Positions 16,773 to 24,684 of a stretch of DNA of 64,000 bases are shown piece by piece. The first letter of the stretch is position 1, and each line of letters begins with the position of its first letter. This DNA comes from an uncultured Dialister sp. GTDB taxonomy: Bacteria; Bacillota; Negativicutes; Veillonellales; Dialisteraceae. The notes below the pieces were generated by a model, which was not told where the DNA came from, searched no databases, and saw only the letters and a program-made list of their open reading frames with translations. The translations under genes were made by a program, and so were the position numbers. The stretch lies in assembly GCA_934178345.1 (NCBI GenBank), contig CAKPQG010000006.1, forward strand, positions 1 through 64,000, given 5' to 3'.

Positions 16773-16818
16773 AAAAAATACGCAAGGTGCTTACTTTTAT
16801 AAAGCAAGCGCCTTGCGT
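16773..16818 (-). terminator. Terminator after hldD
   Basis: A long imperfect stem, CGCAAGGTGCTT.. / ..AAGCAAGCGCCTTGCG, with TATTTTTT after it on the minus strand and 20 bases downstream of the hldD stop. Confidence 0.8.
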
Positions 16819-16838
16819 AGAATAACACATATGAAACT

Positions 16839-17825
16839 TTATTTCTTATACTTGAAATATCCACCCTGGTCGAGGAAGTCTACATATTCTTTGACGGCCT
16901 GTTCCATATCGGTGAATCCTTCGTCGTAGCCGGCTGCGAGGAGGTTCGTGAGATCGGCTTCGGTGAAATTCTGGTATTTCCCTTTCAGGACTTCCGGGAA
17001 GTCAACGTACTCGATCTCTCCTTTTCCCATGGCTTTGATGATGGCATTCGCCACTTCATTGTAGCTCTGCGCATGACCGGGCCCGCAGTTGTAGATGCCG
17101 GAGGGGCCTTTGTGCTGCCAGAACCAGAGGTTCACTTTGACGACGTCTTTGACGTAGACGAAGTCGCGGCGCTGCTCGCCGTCTCCTACGGGCTTGCCCT
17201 GAATGTCGCCCCAGCCACGGAAGAGGCGGGCTTTGCCGGTGGCATGGATCTGGTTATAGAGCTGGTAGTGAATGGAGGCCATCTTGCCTTTGTGGTGTTC
17301 CTGCGGACCGTAGACGTTGAAGTATTTGAGGCCGACGACCTGGCTCTGGGCTTTCGGCATGACCTGACGGACGTAGCGGTCGAAGGCGAGCTTGGAGAAA
17401 GCGTAGGGATTCAACGCATCTTCGCATTCGTCGCCTTCACGGAAGCCGTGTTCGCCGCCGCCGTAGGTGGAGGCAGAGGAGGCGTACACCATGGGAATGC
17501 GGTGACGCAGGCAGAAGTGCAGAAGAGACTTGGAATATTCGTAGTTCGTGCGCATCATGTAGTTCACGTCGTAGACCATGGTGTCGGAGCAGGCGCCTTC
17601 ATGGAAAACAACGTCGACGTCAGTGCCGTCGAAGCGGTCGCTCTCGATGGCTTCGAGAAAATCGTCCTTGTGCTGGTAGTCGAGGAATTCGAGTCCACGA
17701 AGGTTTTTGTAGTTGAGGCCGTCTTTCAGGTCGTCGACGATCAGGATGTCGCTGCGTCCCTGACGGTTCAATGTTTTGACAATGTTGCTGCCGATGAATC
17801 CGGCACCACCTGTGACAATAATCAT
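16839..17825 (-). CDS. hldD: ADP-L-glycero-D-manno-heptose 6-epimerase
   Basis: A 328-residue short-chain dehydrogenase-type epimerase that makes ADP-L-glycero-beta-D-manno-heptose, the precursor of LPS inner-core heptose. The N-terminal Rossmann motif MIIVTGGAGFIGSNIV, VFHEGACSDT, ASSASTYGG, the catalytic YAFSKLAFDRYV (Tyr-x3-Lys) and FNVYGPQEHHKGKMAS are all family hallmarks. The start at 17825 has AAGGAGG 9 bases upstream; the longer frame to 17870 is not needed. It lies downstream of the heptose kinase gene, and the two act in one pathway. Confidence 0.96.
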   Translation of the reverse strand: MIIVTGGAGFIGSNIVKTLNRQGRSDILIVDDLKDGLNYKNLRGLEFLDYQHKDDFLEAIESDRFDGTDVDVVFHEGACSDTMVYDVNYMMRTNYEYSKSLLHFCLRHRIPMVYASSASTYGGGEHGFREGDECEDALNPYAFSKLAFDRYVRQVMPKAQSQVVGLKYFNVYGPQEHHKGKMASIHYQLYNQIHATGKARLFRGWGDIQGKPVGDGEQRRDFVYVKDVVKVNLWFWQHKGPSGIYNCGPGHAQSYNEVANAIIKAMGKGEIEYVDFPEVLKGKYQNFTEADLTNLLAAGYDEGFTDMEQAVKEYVDFLDQGGYFKYKK

Positions 17826-18186
17826 ATATGTGTTCCTCCTTGTAAATAGTAGATAAGGATTAGGGTTCAAAAGGTTCTACAGGTTTAACGGGAAATGCAA
17901 AAATCATTTCACATTCGTTTTCATCCCTCTACATAGAAGGGTGCCTCTTCGAGGCACTGTTCCTGCGCCTTTTGCGCGACCTTTCAACAAGGGGCTACTC
18001 AGCGGGGAGGATGCTCGTTATTTCAATCTGTTTCCTTTGCTTACCGCTTATGGCTAACTGCCCGCTTTTATAGTAAGGGATTGCTCAGTTGTCATGCAAT
18101 ACTGCATATTAAGGAAACACTTACGATGCTTCCAGATGATGCGCCATCCCCGTTGAACCTTTTGCACCAATAAAATCTTTTTACCT
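17826..18186. repeat. Gap between rfaE1 and hldD with M2 half-element
   Basis: No gene seen. N9 units (17866-17890), a right half of M2 (17931-18005, GTGCCTCTTCGAGGCAC.. to GGGGCTACTCAG) and an M1 end (AAGGAAACACTTA, 18111-18122). An N9-derived TTGAAC 16 bases before TATTTA, just upstream of hldD, could form a weak promoter. Confidence 0.7.
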
Positions 18187-19179
18187 CTATTTCTCCGTTT
18201 CTTTTTTCAGCGCTTTCATTAGTTCTTCCCGGCTGACGGCGTAGGTGCCGAGCTTGGCGACTACGACACCGGCGGCGAGGTTCGCGAGGTAGGCGCTGTC
18301 TCGCGGGGCAAGGCCGCCGGCGATGCCCATGGCGAAGACGGCGATGACGGTGTCACCGGCACCGGAGACGTCGAAGACTTCCTGCGCTTTGGTGGGGATG
18401 TGCTCGATTTCCTCCTCCCTGACAAGGGAGAGACCGGCTTCGGAGCGGGTGACAATGATGCTGCCGAGGTGGAATTTCTTCATCACAGCGCGGGCTGCTT
18501 GTTCGACGAGCGCGTCTTCATTGCGGATAGGATCGGTGAGAACGGCGTTGATTTCCTTGAGGTTCGGCGTGATATAGTCCGCGCCGGCGTACTTTATCCA
18601 GTTCGTCCCTTTCGGGTCGACGATGACAGGCACGTGGTGCGCCTTGCAGGCAGCTATGATGGCCTGGCAGTTTTCTTTCGTGCAGACACCTTTGCCGTAG
18701 TCGGAAATAATGAGGCAGTCCAGGCCTTCTTGGAGCTTTTGCTGGATGTAATCCAGCAAAAGCGCGGCATCGTCTCCGGTGATGGGCGCAGATTCTTCAA
18801 AGTCGAGCCGGAGCATCTGCTGATGCCCGCCGATGATGCGGAGTTTCGTCGTGGTCGGGCGGTCGGTCTTAATGAGACCTTCGCAGGCGATGCCTCTCTT
18901 GTGAAATTTCTCCAGCAGGCTTTTGCAGTGGTAGTCATCGCCCACGAAACCAGCGATGGAGGTCTGGCAGCCAAGACGGGCGAGGTTGTGCGCCACATTC
19001 GCCGCACCGCCGAGTGTCTCCATTTCCGAGCGTACGTGGGCGATCGGCACGGGAGCTTCCGGAGAAATGCGGGTGACTTCGCTGTAGTAGTATTTATCGA
19101 GCATGACGTCACCTGCAACGAGGATACGGCAGCACGCGGTATGCTCATTCACAAAGTCGTAAAGTTCTTTCTGTTTCAT
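18187..19179 (-). CDS. rfaE1: D-glycero-beta-D-manno-heptose-7-phosphate kinase
   Basis: A 330-residue PfkB/ribokinase-family kinase that phosphorylates heptose-7-phosphate at C1, an early step of ADP-heptose synthesis. Conserved parts: GDVMLDKYYY.EVTRISPEAPVPI, ETLGGAANVAHNLARLG, ISDYGKGVC, VDPKGTNW, and the catalytic DVSGAGDTVIA. It is the kinase domain alone; the adenylyltransferase domain that is fused to it in E. coli HldE is absent and must be encoded elsewhere. The ATG has GAGAGGA upstream. It starts 9 bases after the GT9 gene, so it is in one operon with the LPS heptosyltransferases. Confidence 0.95.
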   Translation of the reverse strand: MKQKELYDFVNEHTACCRILVAGDVMLDKYYYSEVTRISPEAPVPIAHVRSEMETLGGAANVAHNLARLGCQTSIAGFVGDDYHCKSLLEKFHKRGIACEGLIKTDRPTTTKLRIIGGHQQMLRLDFEESAPITGDDAALLLDYIQQKLQEGLDCLIISDYGKGVCTKENCQAIIAACKAHHVPVIVDPKGTNWIKYAGADYITPNLKEINAVLTDPIRNEDALVEQAARAVMKKFHLGSIIVTRSEAGLSLVREEEIEHIPTKAQEVFDVSGAGDTVIAVFAMGIAGGLAPRDSAYLANLAAGVVVAKLGTYAVSREELMKALKKETEK

Positions 19180-19188
19180 AATGTCCTC

Positions 19189-20325
19189 TCACAGCGCAAT
19201 GATGCGGCACTGGTGGTTTCCGCGCTCTCTGGGCAGTTCGCGCGCAGGCTTGCCGCCGTAGCGGGCCAGCAGTTCTTCGCTGTATTTCATCACGACATCG
19301 ACGGGGATGTGTTTCATGCAGGCCATGTGGTCCTCGCCTTTTTTCGGGCAGTCGTGGATGCCGCAGGGGTGGCAGGACTCCGGCGTCTTGATGACAATGT
19401 CTTTGCTGTCATAGGGGCAGAAGGTCGGCACCGGGCTCGCGCCAAACATGGTGACGATCGGTACATTCATCGCGACGCCGACGTGCATCGGGCCGGAATC
19501 GGTCGTCAGAAAGAGGCAGCAGCGGCGAAGCAGCCCCGCCAGCACGGTGAGACTGACTTTTCCGGTGAAGACATGTACCTTCGAGCTGTCTTTTTCTTTC
19601 ATTTTCTCTATGCATGCCTTGACGATCGCCACATCTGTCGGACCGCCCAGAAAGGCGATGTGATAGCCTTCCTGAATGAAGTGGTCAGCACACTCGGCAA
19701 AGTAGGCATCGATCCAGCGCTTCGTCATCCAGCTTGCGCCGATATTGAAGGCGATAACGCGATCGTCCTTAGCAAATTCTTTCTGCCAGAGGTCGGAGGC
19801 TTTCTTTTCTTCTTCGGGCGGCAGCCACATTTCGAGGCCTCTGTCATCGAGCTTCGTGCATCCAGCCGCTTCCTGCAAGACCTTCAAATGGCAGAGCGTC
19901 TGGTGCATGACCTTGTCCTTCGGCGTATCCGCCATCGCCAGGTTTGGCATCCAGTGGTCAAAGAAACGATGAAAGAAGGGCTGCGCGTAACCGACGATTT
20001 TCTTCCCGCCGGAAAAAGACGCAATCGCCGAGGCTCTCTCATTGCGATGATAATTGATCACGAGGTCGAAGTGACGTTTCCGGATCTGCCGGATGAAGCG
20101 GATGAGCGCCAGAATCCCCTTGTCTCGCCCGTGCTTGTCGATCAGGATGCATTCGTCGATGTTTTCATTGCAGCGCACGAGGTCGGCCAGTGGCCTGTCC
20201 GTCAGTAGCGCGATGTGGGCTTTCGGATAGTTCGCCCTGAGCGTCCGAAGCGCCGGCGTCACCAGCATGAGGTCGCCGATGTGCATCGTATTGATGACGA
20301 GAATATTTTTGTATGTGGAAGTCAT
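19189..20325 (-). CDS. Heptosyltransferase-like glycosyltransferase, GT9
   Basis: A 378-residue GT-B protein of family 9, which transfers heptose from ADP-heptose to the LPS core at the cytoplasmic face. Motifs: NILVINTMHIGDLMLVTPALRTLRANYP at the N-terminus and the donor-site FLTTDSGPMHVGVAMNVPIVTMFGASPVPTFCPY. A C-terminal cysteine cluster (PESCHPCGIHDCPKKGEDHMACM) follows, as in many heptosyltransferase II/III proteins. Start 20325 has AAAGGA 7 bases upstream; a start 12 codons earlier is less likely. It is the second GT9 in the operon; which heptose it adds cannot be decided from sequence. Confidence 0.88.
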   Translation of the reverse strand: MTSTYKNILVINTMHIGDLMLVTPALRTLRANYPKAHIALLTDRPLADLVRCNENIDECILIDKHGRDKGILALIRFIRQIRKRHFDLVINYHRNERASAIASFSGGKKIVGYAQPFFHRFFDHWMPNLAMADTPKDKVMHQTLCHLKVLQEAAGCTKLDDRGLEMWLPPEEEKKASDLWQKEFAKDDRVIAFNIGASWMTKRWIDAYFAECADHFIQEGYHIAFLGGPTDVAIVKACIEKMKEKDSSKVHVFTGKVSLTVLAGLLRRCCLFLTTDSGPMHVGVAMNVPIVTMFGASPVPTFCPYDSKDIVIKTPESCHPCGIHDCPKKGEDHMACMKHIPVDVVMKYSEELLARYGGKPARELPRERGNHQCRIIAL

Positions 20326-20373
20326 ACACGTTTCCTTTGATTTCATAAATACGCCCGGCATGCTGCCGAGCGG

Positions 20374-21549
20374 CTATGCGTCCTGCTCCGGGCTCTCCTT
20401 TTTCCAGTTTTGGCTAAGCACCAGCAGGCACCCTTGAACCAGCCAGAAGCTCTTCATAACGGCACCGTTACCAAAATTATACTCCGTCAACCCCTGCAGC
20501 ACCAGCGCCAGCGCCGATGCACACATCATCAGGGCATATGGATTTCCTTCCTGCCAGAAGCGCTTGAAAGAGTAACCGATAAAGCAGGAAATCAACGTCA
20601 TAAAGCCAGCAAAACCGATGAGCCCATTCTCTGCCAGCATCTGCATGAAGTTGTTGTGGGCATGAGCAAGGAGCGGCTCTTTCGCTTCCGGCGAAATGTA
20701 TTTCTTCTGATAATTGTCCTTGTACTGTCCCAAGCCAACGCCTGTGACCGGGTGGTCTTTGAACATTTCATACGCGCTGTGCCAGATCAGAAGTCGCTCG
20801 TGATTGGACTGGTTTTTGGTATCCGTAATGCTTTGGGCACGCTGCACCACCGGCGGGTATTGGGTAAGCCCTGCACCAACGGCGAGCAGGCAGCACAAAA
20901 TGATCGCAGCCAGCTTTTTTCGCTGCGTGAGATAGCAAAGAAGCAGTAAGGAAATCGTGCAACCCACTGCCAGCCATGCGCCTCTGGTCGCATTAAAGAG
21001 AAGCGCCGCCGAAAGCAGAATCAGTAAACCACCCATGTACCACCGCCAACGGCTTGCAGTAGATTTCTCAAAAAGCAGTACAAATAAAAGCGGCAAGTAG
21101 ATGCAGAAATACCCTGCAAATGTCATCGGATGACCAAAGAAGCCAGCGGCTCTTGCATCACCACCCAGTCCCTGATGTACCACACAGAGTGCACCTATCG
21201 CGATACCAGCCAAAGAGCAAGCTAAAATTCTTTTGGCCTGCTTTGCTTCCCTGATGGTCAATGTAATGATGAAAAAAGGCATAAGCCGCCAGAACCAGGC
21301 GTTGATCCAGACTTTCATTCCCTGCTTGATATCTCCACTGAGAAAAGCGGATATCAGCATCGTTCCGATAAATATCCCAATAGCAAGATAGTACGTCTTA
21401 TCTGGCACATGTATCGCAGCTCTGTTTTTAAAAGCATAAATCAGGAAACAAAGTGTAGCTATGGCAAGAAGCGCATTGCCCACGGCAAGAGAAACAAATG
21501 ACAGCATAGCAAAAGCCGCCATGGAAATATAGCAGTATTTATTCGTCAC
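20374..21549 (-). CDS. O-antigen ligase / Wzy-like membrane protein
   Basis: A 391-residue polytopic protein with about 10-12 membrane segments and the Wzy_C-type periplasmic loop: NHERLLIWHSAYEMFKDHPVTGVGLGQY, then AHNNFMQMLAENGLIG with the conserved His. Such proteins ligate O-antigen to lipid A-core (WaaL) or polymerise repeat units (Wzy). Its place between two heptosyltransferases favours the ligase. The start is GTG at 21549 with AAGGATGGG upstream, 19 bases after the GT9 gene stop. Confidence 0.85.
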   Translation of the reverse strand: MTNKYCYISMAAFAMLSFVSLAVGNALLAIATLCFLIYAFKNRAAIHVPDKTYYLAIGIFIGTMLISAFLSGDIKQGMKVWINAWFWRLMPFFIITLTIREAKQAKRILACSLAGIAIGALCVVHQGLGGDARAAGFFGHPMTFAGYFCIYLPLLFVLLFEKSTASRWRWYMGGLLILLSAALLFNATRGAWLAVGCTISLLLLCYLTQRKKLAAIILCCLLAVGAGLTQYPPVVQRAQSITDTKNQSNHERLLIWHSAYEMFKDHPVTGVGLGQYKDNYQKKYISPEAKEPLLAHAHNNFMQMLAENGLIGFAGFMTLISCFIGYSFKRFWQEGNPYALMMCASALALVLQGLTEYNFGNGAVMKSFWLVQGCLLVLSQNWKKESPEQDA

Positions 21550-21568
21550 GATGACCCATCCTTACCTA

Positions 21569-22567
21569 TCAATCATCTTTTTTCAAAATCTCATGCACCA
21601 GCTGATATACCCGATCCACCGGAATGCTGCTCATCCTGCACTCCTTCGTCCCCGGATGATCGGCAAGCAAAGCGTAACCATTGGCATTCCCATATGGGCC
21701 ACTTCTATCTGGGAGAGTCGGTCCAAAGAGAGCGATGATCGGCGTATGAACCGCATTAGCAATGTGCAATGGGCCAGTATCTCCAGAAATATGCAAAGCC
21801 GCCTTTTTTTCAAGAGCCACAAGTTCAAGGAGATTTGTTTTACCCATTAGGTTCACAGTGTACGGTGTGGGCGATATTTTTTTTATAGTTTTCCCCATTC
21901 CCATCTCATTCGGCGTGCCCGCAATAAGGCAGAAAATCTTGTCTTCCGCTAATTTCTTAGCAAGAGCCCCCCAAGATTCAATAGGCCATTTTTTACGTCC
22001 GCCTCTTGTGCCTGGCACAAGCACCACATAAGGAGACTTCACATTATACTCTTCAAGCAGATTCGTGACCGTTTCCATTTCATCCGTTAAGACGGGGAGT
22101 GGAAATTCAATCTTATCTACAGGACAACCAATATAACGCATAACATCTAAATGTTGTTCGATAATATGACCATGCTTATGGGGACCGGAAATCGGCTTGC
22201 TGAAAAGGAAACTGCCTTCACGCGCATCGTGGTAGCCGATCTTTTTCTTGCCGCCGGAGAGAAAGGAGATGAGCCCGCTTTTGGCGATCATCTGCAGGTC
22301 GATGACGAGGTCGAAGTGATGCGCATGCAGGTCTTTGCGGATTTCTTTCCAGTAGGAGAGCTGATTGATGCGCTTCCGGTCGACAAGGTAGACTTCATCG
22401 ATCCACGGCTTGCCGGGAAGGATCCCCGCAAAGGCGGGGTGTACGGCCCATGTGATTCTCGCTTCGGGATAGGCTTTACGCATGGCGTAGAGAGAGGGGA
22501 GCGCGTGGATAATGTCTCCTAAGGAGCTCATTTTTATAATCAGGATGTTTTTATACTTCTTTGGCAT
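21569..22567 (-). CDS. waaC: LPS heptosyltransferase I-like, GT9
   Basis: A 332-residue GT9 protein close to WaaC, which adds the first heptose to Kdo2-lipid A. Motifs: NILIIKMSSLGDIIHALPSLYAMRKAYPEARITWAVHPAFA, VIDLQMIAKSGLISFLSG, PGTRGGRKKWP, and the donor-site ISGDTGPLHIANAVHTPIIALFGPT. This is the first gene of the run waaC-like, O-antigen ligase, GT9, rfaE1, hldD. AAGGA precedes the start by 9 bases. Upstream, GATAAAATA..TATTTTATC (22630-22653) is a possible operator. The WaaC assignment is by overall motif similarity, hence moderate for the symbol. Confidence 0.85.
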   Translation of the reverse strand: MPKKYKNILIIKMSSLGDIIHALPSLYAMRKAYPEARITWAVHPAFAGILPGKPWIDEVYLVDRKRINQLSYWKEIRKDLHAHHFDLVIDLQMIAKSGLISFLSGGKKKIGYHDAREGSFLFSKPISGPHKHGHIIEQHLDVMRYIGCPVDKIEFPLPVLTDEMETVTNLLEEYNVKSPYVVLVPGTRGGRKKWPIESWGALAKKLAEDKIFCLIAGTPNEMGMGKTIKKISPTPYTVNLMGKTNLLELVALEKKAALHISGDTGPLHIANAVHTPIIALFGPTLPDRSGPYGNANGYALLADHPGTKECRMSSIPVDRVYQLVHEILKKDD

Positions 22568-22629
22568 GATGGATGTCCTTGGATTCGGCTGCGTTGCGCC
22601 GTATCTTGGGCGCTTTGGCGAATAGGGAT

Positions 22630-22653
22630 GATAAAATATATTTCTATTTTATC
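22630..22653. promoter_or_regulatory. Inverted repeat upstream of the LPS operon
   Basis: A perfect 9-bp inverted repeat, GATAAAATA N6 TATTTTATC, centred 75 bases before the waaC-like start, in an otherwise GC-rich region. It could be an operator or an AT-rich promoter element; the regulator is unknown. Confidence 0.4.
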
Positions 22654-22687
22654 ACATTTCTGTAGCTGCTTCGATGAAAATTCCACT

Positions 22688-22718
22688 AAAAAGGACGCGG
22701 ATGTATTCCGCGTCCTTT
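22688..22718 (-). terminator. Terminator after the Rpn genes
   Basis: Stem GGACGCGGA / TTCCGCGTCC followed by TTTTTA on the minus strand. It separates the Rpn pair from the LPS operon. Confidence 0.9.
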
Positions 22719-22721
22719 GCC

Positions 22722-22769
22722 AGGGAAACACTGATTAAATCGTTGTCAGATTGAATCAGCGTTCCCTAG
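22722..22769. repeat. Short M1 palindrome
   Basis: AGGGAAACACTGATTAAATC.. pairs with ..GATTGAATCAGCGTTCCCT, the two M1 ends joined with almost no core. It is one base away from the stop side of the Rpn C-terminal copy. Confidence 0.8.
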
Positions 22770-22778
22770 CTATAGCCG

Positions 22779-23042
22779 CTAGCAGGAAAGCGACTCTTCT
22801 TCTGTGATTCTCTTGATATCATCCTCTGACTGCCTAGTGATCCTCACGATGATTTCCAGCGGCATATGATCTTCCAGCATGCGCACCGTGATTTCGCGCT
22901 GATTTTCCGCTTTCCCAAGCCGCACACCATCTCTTACGCCTTCCTTTCTGCCTTCTATTCTTCCATCCTGTCTGCCAAGAAGATATCCTTTATCTACGCC
23001 GGCTTTCGCGATACCTACGCTGAGATTGCACATGATGTCCAC
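22779..23042 (-). CDS. Detached second copy of the Rpn C-terminal domain
   Basis: An 87-residue protein nearly identical to the last ~80 residues of the Rpn protein encoded just upstream (MDIMCNLSVGIAKAGVDKGYLLG.. QREITVRMLEDHMPLEIIVRITRQSEDDIKRI). It has no nuclease domain. The copy carries a longer repeat of the type DGRIEGRKEGVRDG. It begins at GTG 23042, 27 bases after the Rpn stop; AAGAAGGG precedes the GTG. In the parent gene the same place reads GGGATGGTGGAC; in the copy ATG has become ATA, leaving the GTG as start. In characterised Rpn systems a short C-terminal product made from inside the gene blocks the full-length nuclease. This separate gene could do the same job, which is inference. 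Confidence 0.65.
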   Translation of the reverse strand: MDIMCNLSVGIAKAGVDKGYLLGRQDGRIEGRKEGVRDGVRLGKAENQREITVRMLEDHMPLEIIVRITRQSEDDIKRITEEESLSC

Positions 23043-23069
23043 TATCCCTTCTTCGGCAGAACCATTCCA

Positions 23070-24065
23070 TTAGCAGGGAAGCGACTCCTCTTCCGCGATT
23101 CTCTTGATATCATCCTCTGACTGCCTGGTGATCCTTACGATGACCTCCAGCGGCATATGATCTTCCAGCATGCGCACCGTGATTTCGCGCTGATTTTCCG
23201 CTTTTCCAAGCCGCACACCATCTCGTTCACCTTCCTGTTTGCCAAGAAGATATCCTTTGTCTACGCCGGCTTTCGCGATACCTACGCTGAGATTGCACAT
23301 GATGTCCACCATCCCTTCTTCCGATTCATTGAGTTTGATCTGATAGTCATTTTCCAGCGTCTTCATTTTCCCTGCTGCGTTGTCATCGGATTTGAAAAGT
23401 TCATAGAGAAGACGCAGGAGGCGATTCCCTGGATCTCGCTTTTTGCTGCTGATATAGACCATGACAGCCTGCGCAAGGTCGTAGTGTTTTTCTTCTTCCC
23501 CGATCATGCCATACTTGAGATTCTCCTGCACGCGATACTGCGTGATACCGCTTTCATCCCCTGGAGGATCCATGCAGAGCCAGATGCTGTAAACTTTTCT
23601 GATCTTTTCATAGTGTGATTTGTCGAAGTCCACATCGTGCTGCGAGGAAATCAGGCGGCTCACATAGTAGAGCGCGCGTGTAACGAGTGGATAGGAAACG
23701 TTGGCACTGTGCTGGGCTTCGACATTGATGATGAGTCCAAGGGCGCTGCCATCCGGGGTGCTGGCTCGGAAGCGAATGTCAAAGGTAACGGTCCCCTCGG
23801 TCAGCGTCTTGTCTTCTGTATTTTCTCCGAGGATGCGGGGGAGCGGGCGAGCATTGGTCTTGTCTGGCATGACAGGTACACTCGCCACTTCTGGCGTCCC
23901 TTGGATGTAGATGTCTCTGATGTCTTCGATGGTACTGTCCTCAAATTCCGGCACGCAGTACTTCAAGATCCATGCCAGGATTTTTCGGCTGGCAAGCAGT
24001 TTCTTCGCATTGGCATCGTACTCTGGATTGCGCCCAGCCAGATAGAGGTCTTCGAGTGTCTCCAT
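23070..24065 (-). CDS. Rpn family PD-(D/E)XK nuclease
   Basis: A 331-residue protein of the Rpn / PDDEXK transposase-like family (PF12784 type). Nuclease core: TVTFDIRFRAS, then LGLIINVEAQHS, giving the Asp and the Glu-x-Gln of the active site, followed by LVTRALYYVSRLIS. Rpn proteins are DNA endonucleases linked to recombination and, more recently, to phage defence. The C-terminal ~80 residues contain a (G-x-x-x-G)-like basic/acidic linker and a helical end (RMLEDHMPLEVIVRITRQSEDDIKRI). An internal ATG in GGGATGGTGGAC could start a short C-terminal product. The gene sits alone between rplI and the LPS operon. Confidence 0.85.
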   Translation of the reverse strand: METLEDLYLAGRNPEYDANAKKLLASRKILAWILKYCVPEFEDSTIEDIRDIYIQGTPEVASVPVMPDKTNARPLPRILGENTEDKTLTEGTVTFDIRFRASTPDGSALGLIINVEAQHSANVSYPLVTRALYYVSRLISSQHDVDFDKSHYEKIRKVYSIWLCMDPPGDESGITQYRVQENLKYGMIGEEEKHYDLAQAVMVYISSKKRDPGNRLLRLLYELFKSDDNAAGKMKTLENDYQIKLNESEEGMVDIMCNLSVGIAKAGVDKGYLLGKQEGERDGVRLGKAENQREITVRMLEDHMPLEVIVRITRQSEDDIKRIAEEESLPC

Positions 24066-24195
24066 ACGCGGCCCTCCTTTACTTTTATTGTATCACAGTT
24101 CGTAAAGGTAATCGAAAAATAAGCGTCTGCATATCGCATGGTATCTGATGTTTCCCAGTCTTTCGGTCTCTTAGTCTCATTCTCCCCAACACACA

Positions 24196-24228
24196 AAAAT
24201 CCCCAGGACCACTCCCGGGGATTTTTTC
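24196..24228 (-). terminator. Terminator after rplI
   Basis: Stem AATCCCC..GGGGATT with a TTTTTG tail on the minus strand, 10 bases from the rplI stop. Confidence 0.85.
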
Positions 24229-24237
24229 ACACAAGAT

Positions 24238-24684
24238 TTATTCCGTGACGACGGAGACGTGGACGGTGCTGGTGACCTGCTGGTGGACCCAGACTTCTAC
24301 GTCATATTCACCGACGGTCTTGATCGGCGCTTTGAGACGGATATTTTTCTTTTCGAGCTTGAATTTGTACTGTTTCTCGAGGGCTTCGCTGATGTCTTTG
24401 CCGGTGACGGAGCCGAAGATGCGGCCGTCTTCCCCGCTCTGGACTTTGATGACGACTTTGACTGTCTTGAGCTGGGAGGCCATGATGACGGCTTCGTCTG
24501 CTGCGACCTTGCTCTTGAATTCTTTCGCTTCCTGGCGCTGGGAGGCGGTATTGAGGTTTGCCTTGGTGCCTTCTACGCCGAGACCTTTGCGGATGAGCAC
24601 GTTGCGGCCATACGCGTCAGCGACTTCGATGACGTCGCCCTTTTTTCCCATTTTCTTTACGTCTTGCAGTAATACGACTTTCAT
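24238..24684 (-). CDS. rplI: 50S ribosomal protein L9
   Basis: A 148-residue L9 with the diagnostic N-terminal MKVVLLQDVKKMGKKGDVIEVADAYGRNVLI, the long connecting helix and a C-terminal RNA-binding domain (IFGSVTGKDISEALEKQYKFKLEKKNIRL). It binds 23S rRNA at the L1 stalk base. The ATG overlaps the gdpP stop by four bases (ATGA-type overlap), so translation is coupled. gdpP-rplI is the conserved Firmicute pair, but dnaB, usually next, is 20 kb away. Confidence 0.98.
   Translation of the reverse strand: MKVVLLQDVKKMGKKGDVIEVADAYGRNVLIRKGLGVEGTKANLNTASQRQEAKEFKSKVAADEAVIMASQLKTVKVVIKVQSGEDGRIFGSVTGKDISEALEKQYKFKLEKKNIRLKAPIKTVGEYDVEVWVHQQVTSTVHVSVVTE

Noticed and set aside
18400..20208. A 602-codon open frame on the plus strand opposite rfaE1 and the GT9 gene
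   Set aside because: It mirrors the codon bias of the genuine minus-strand genes, has no ribosome site or recognisable domain, and spans two real genes.
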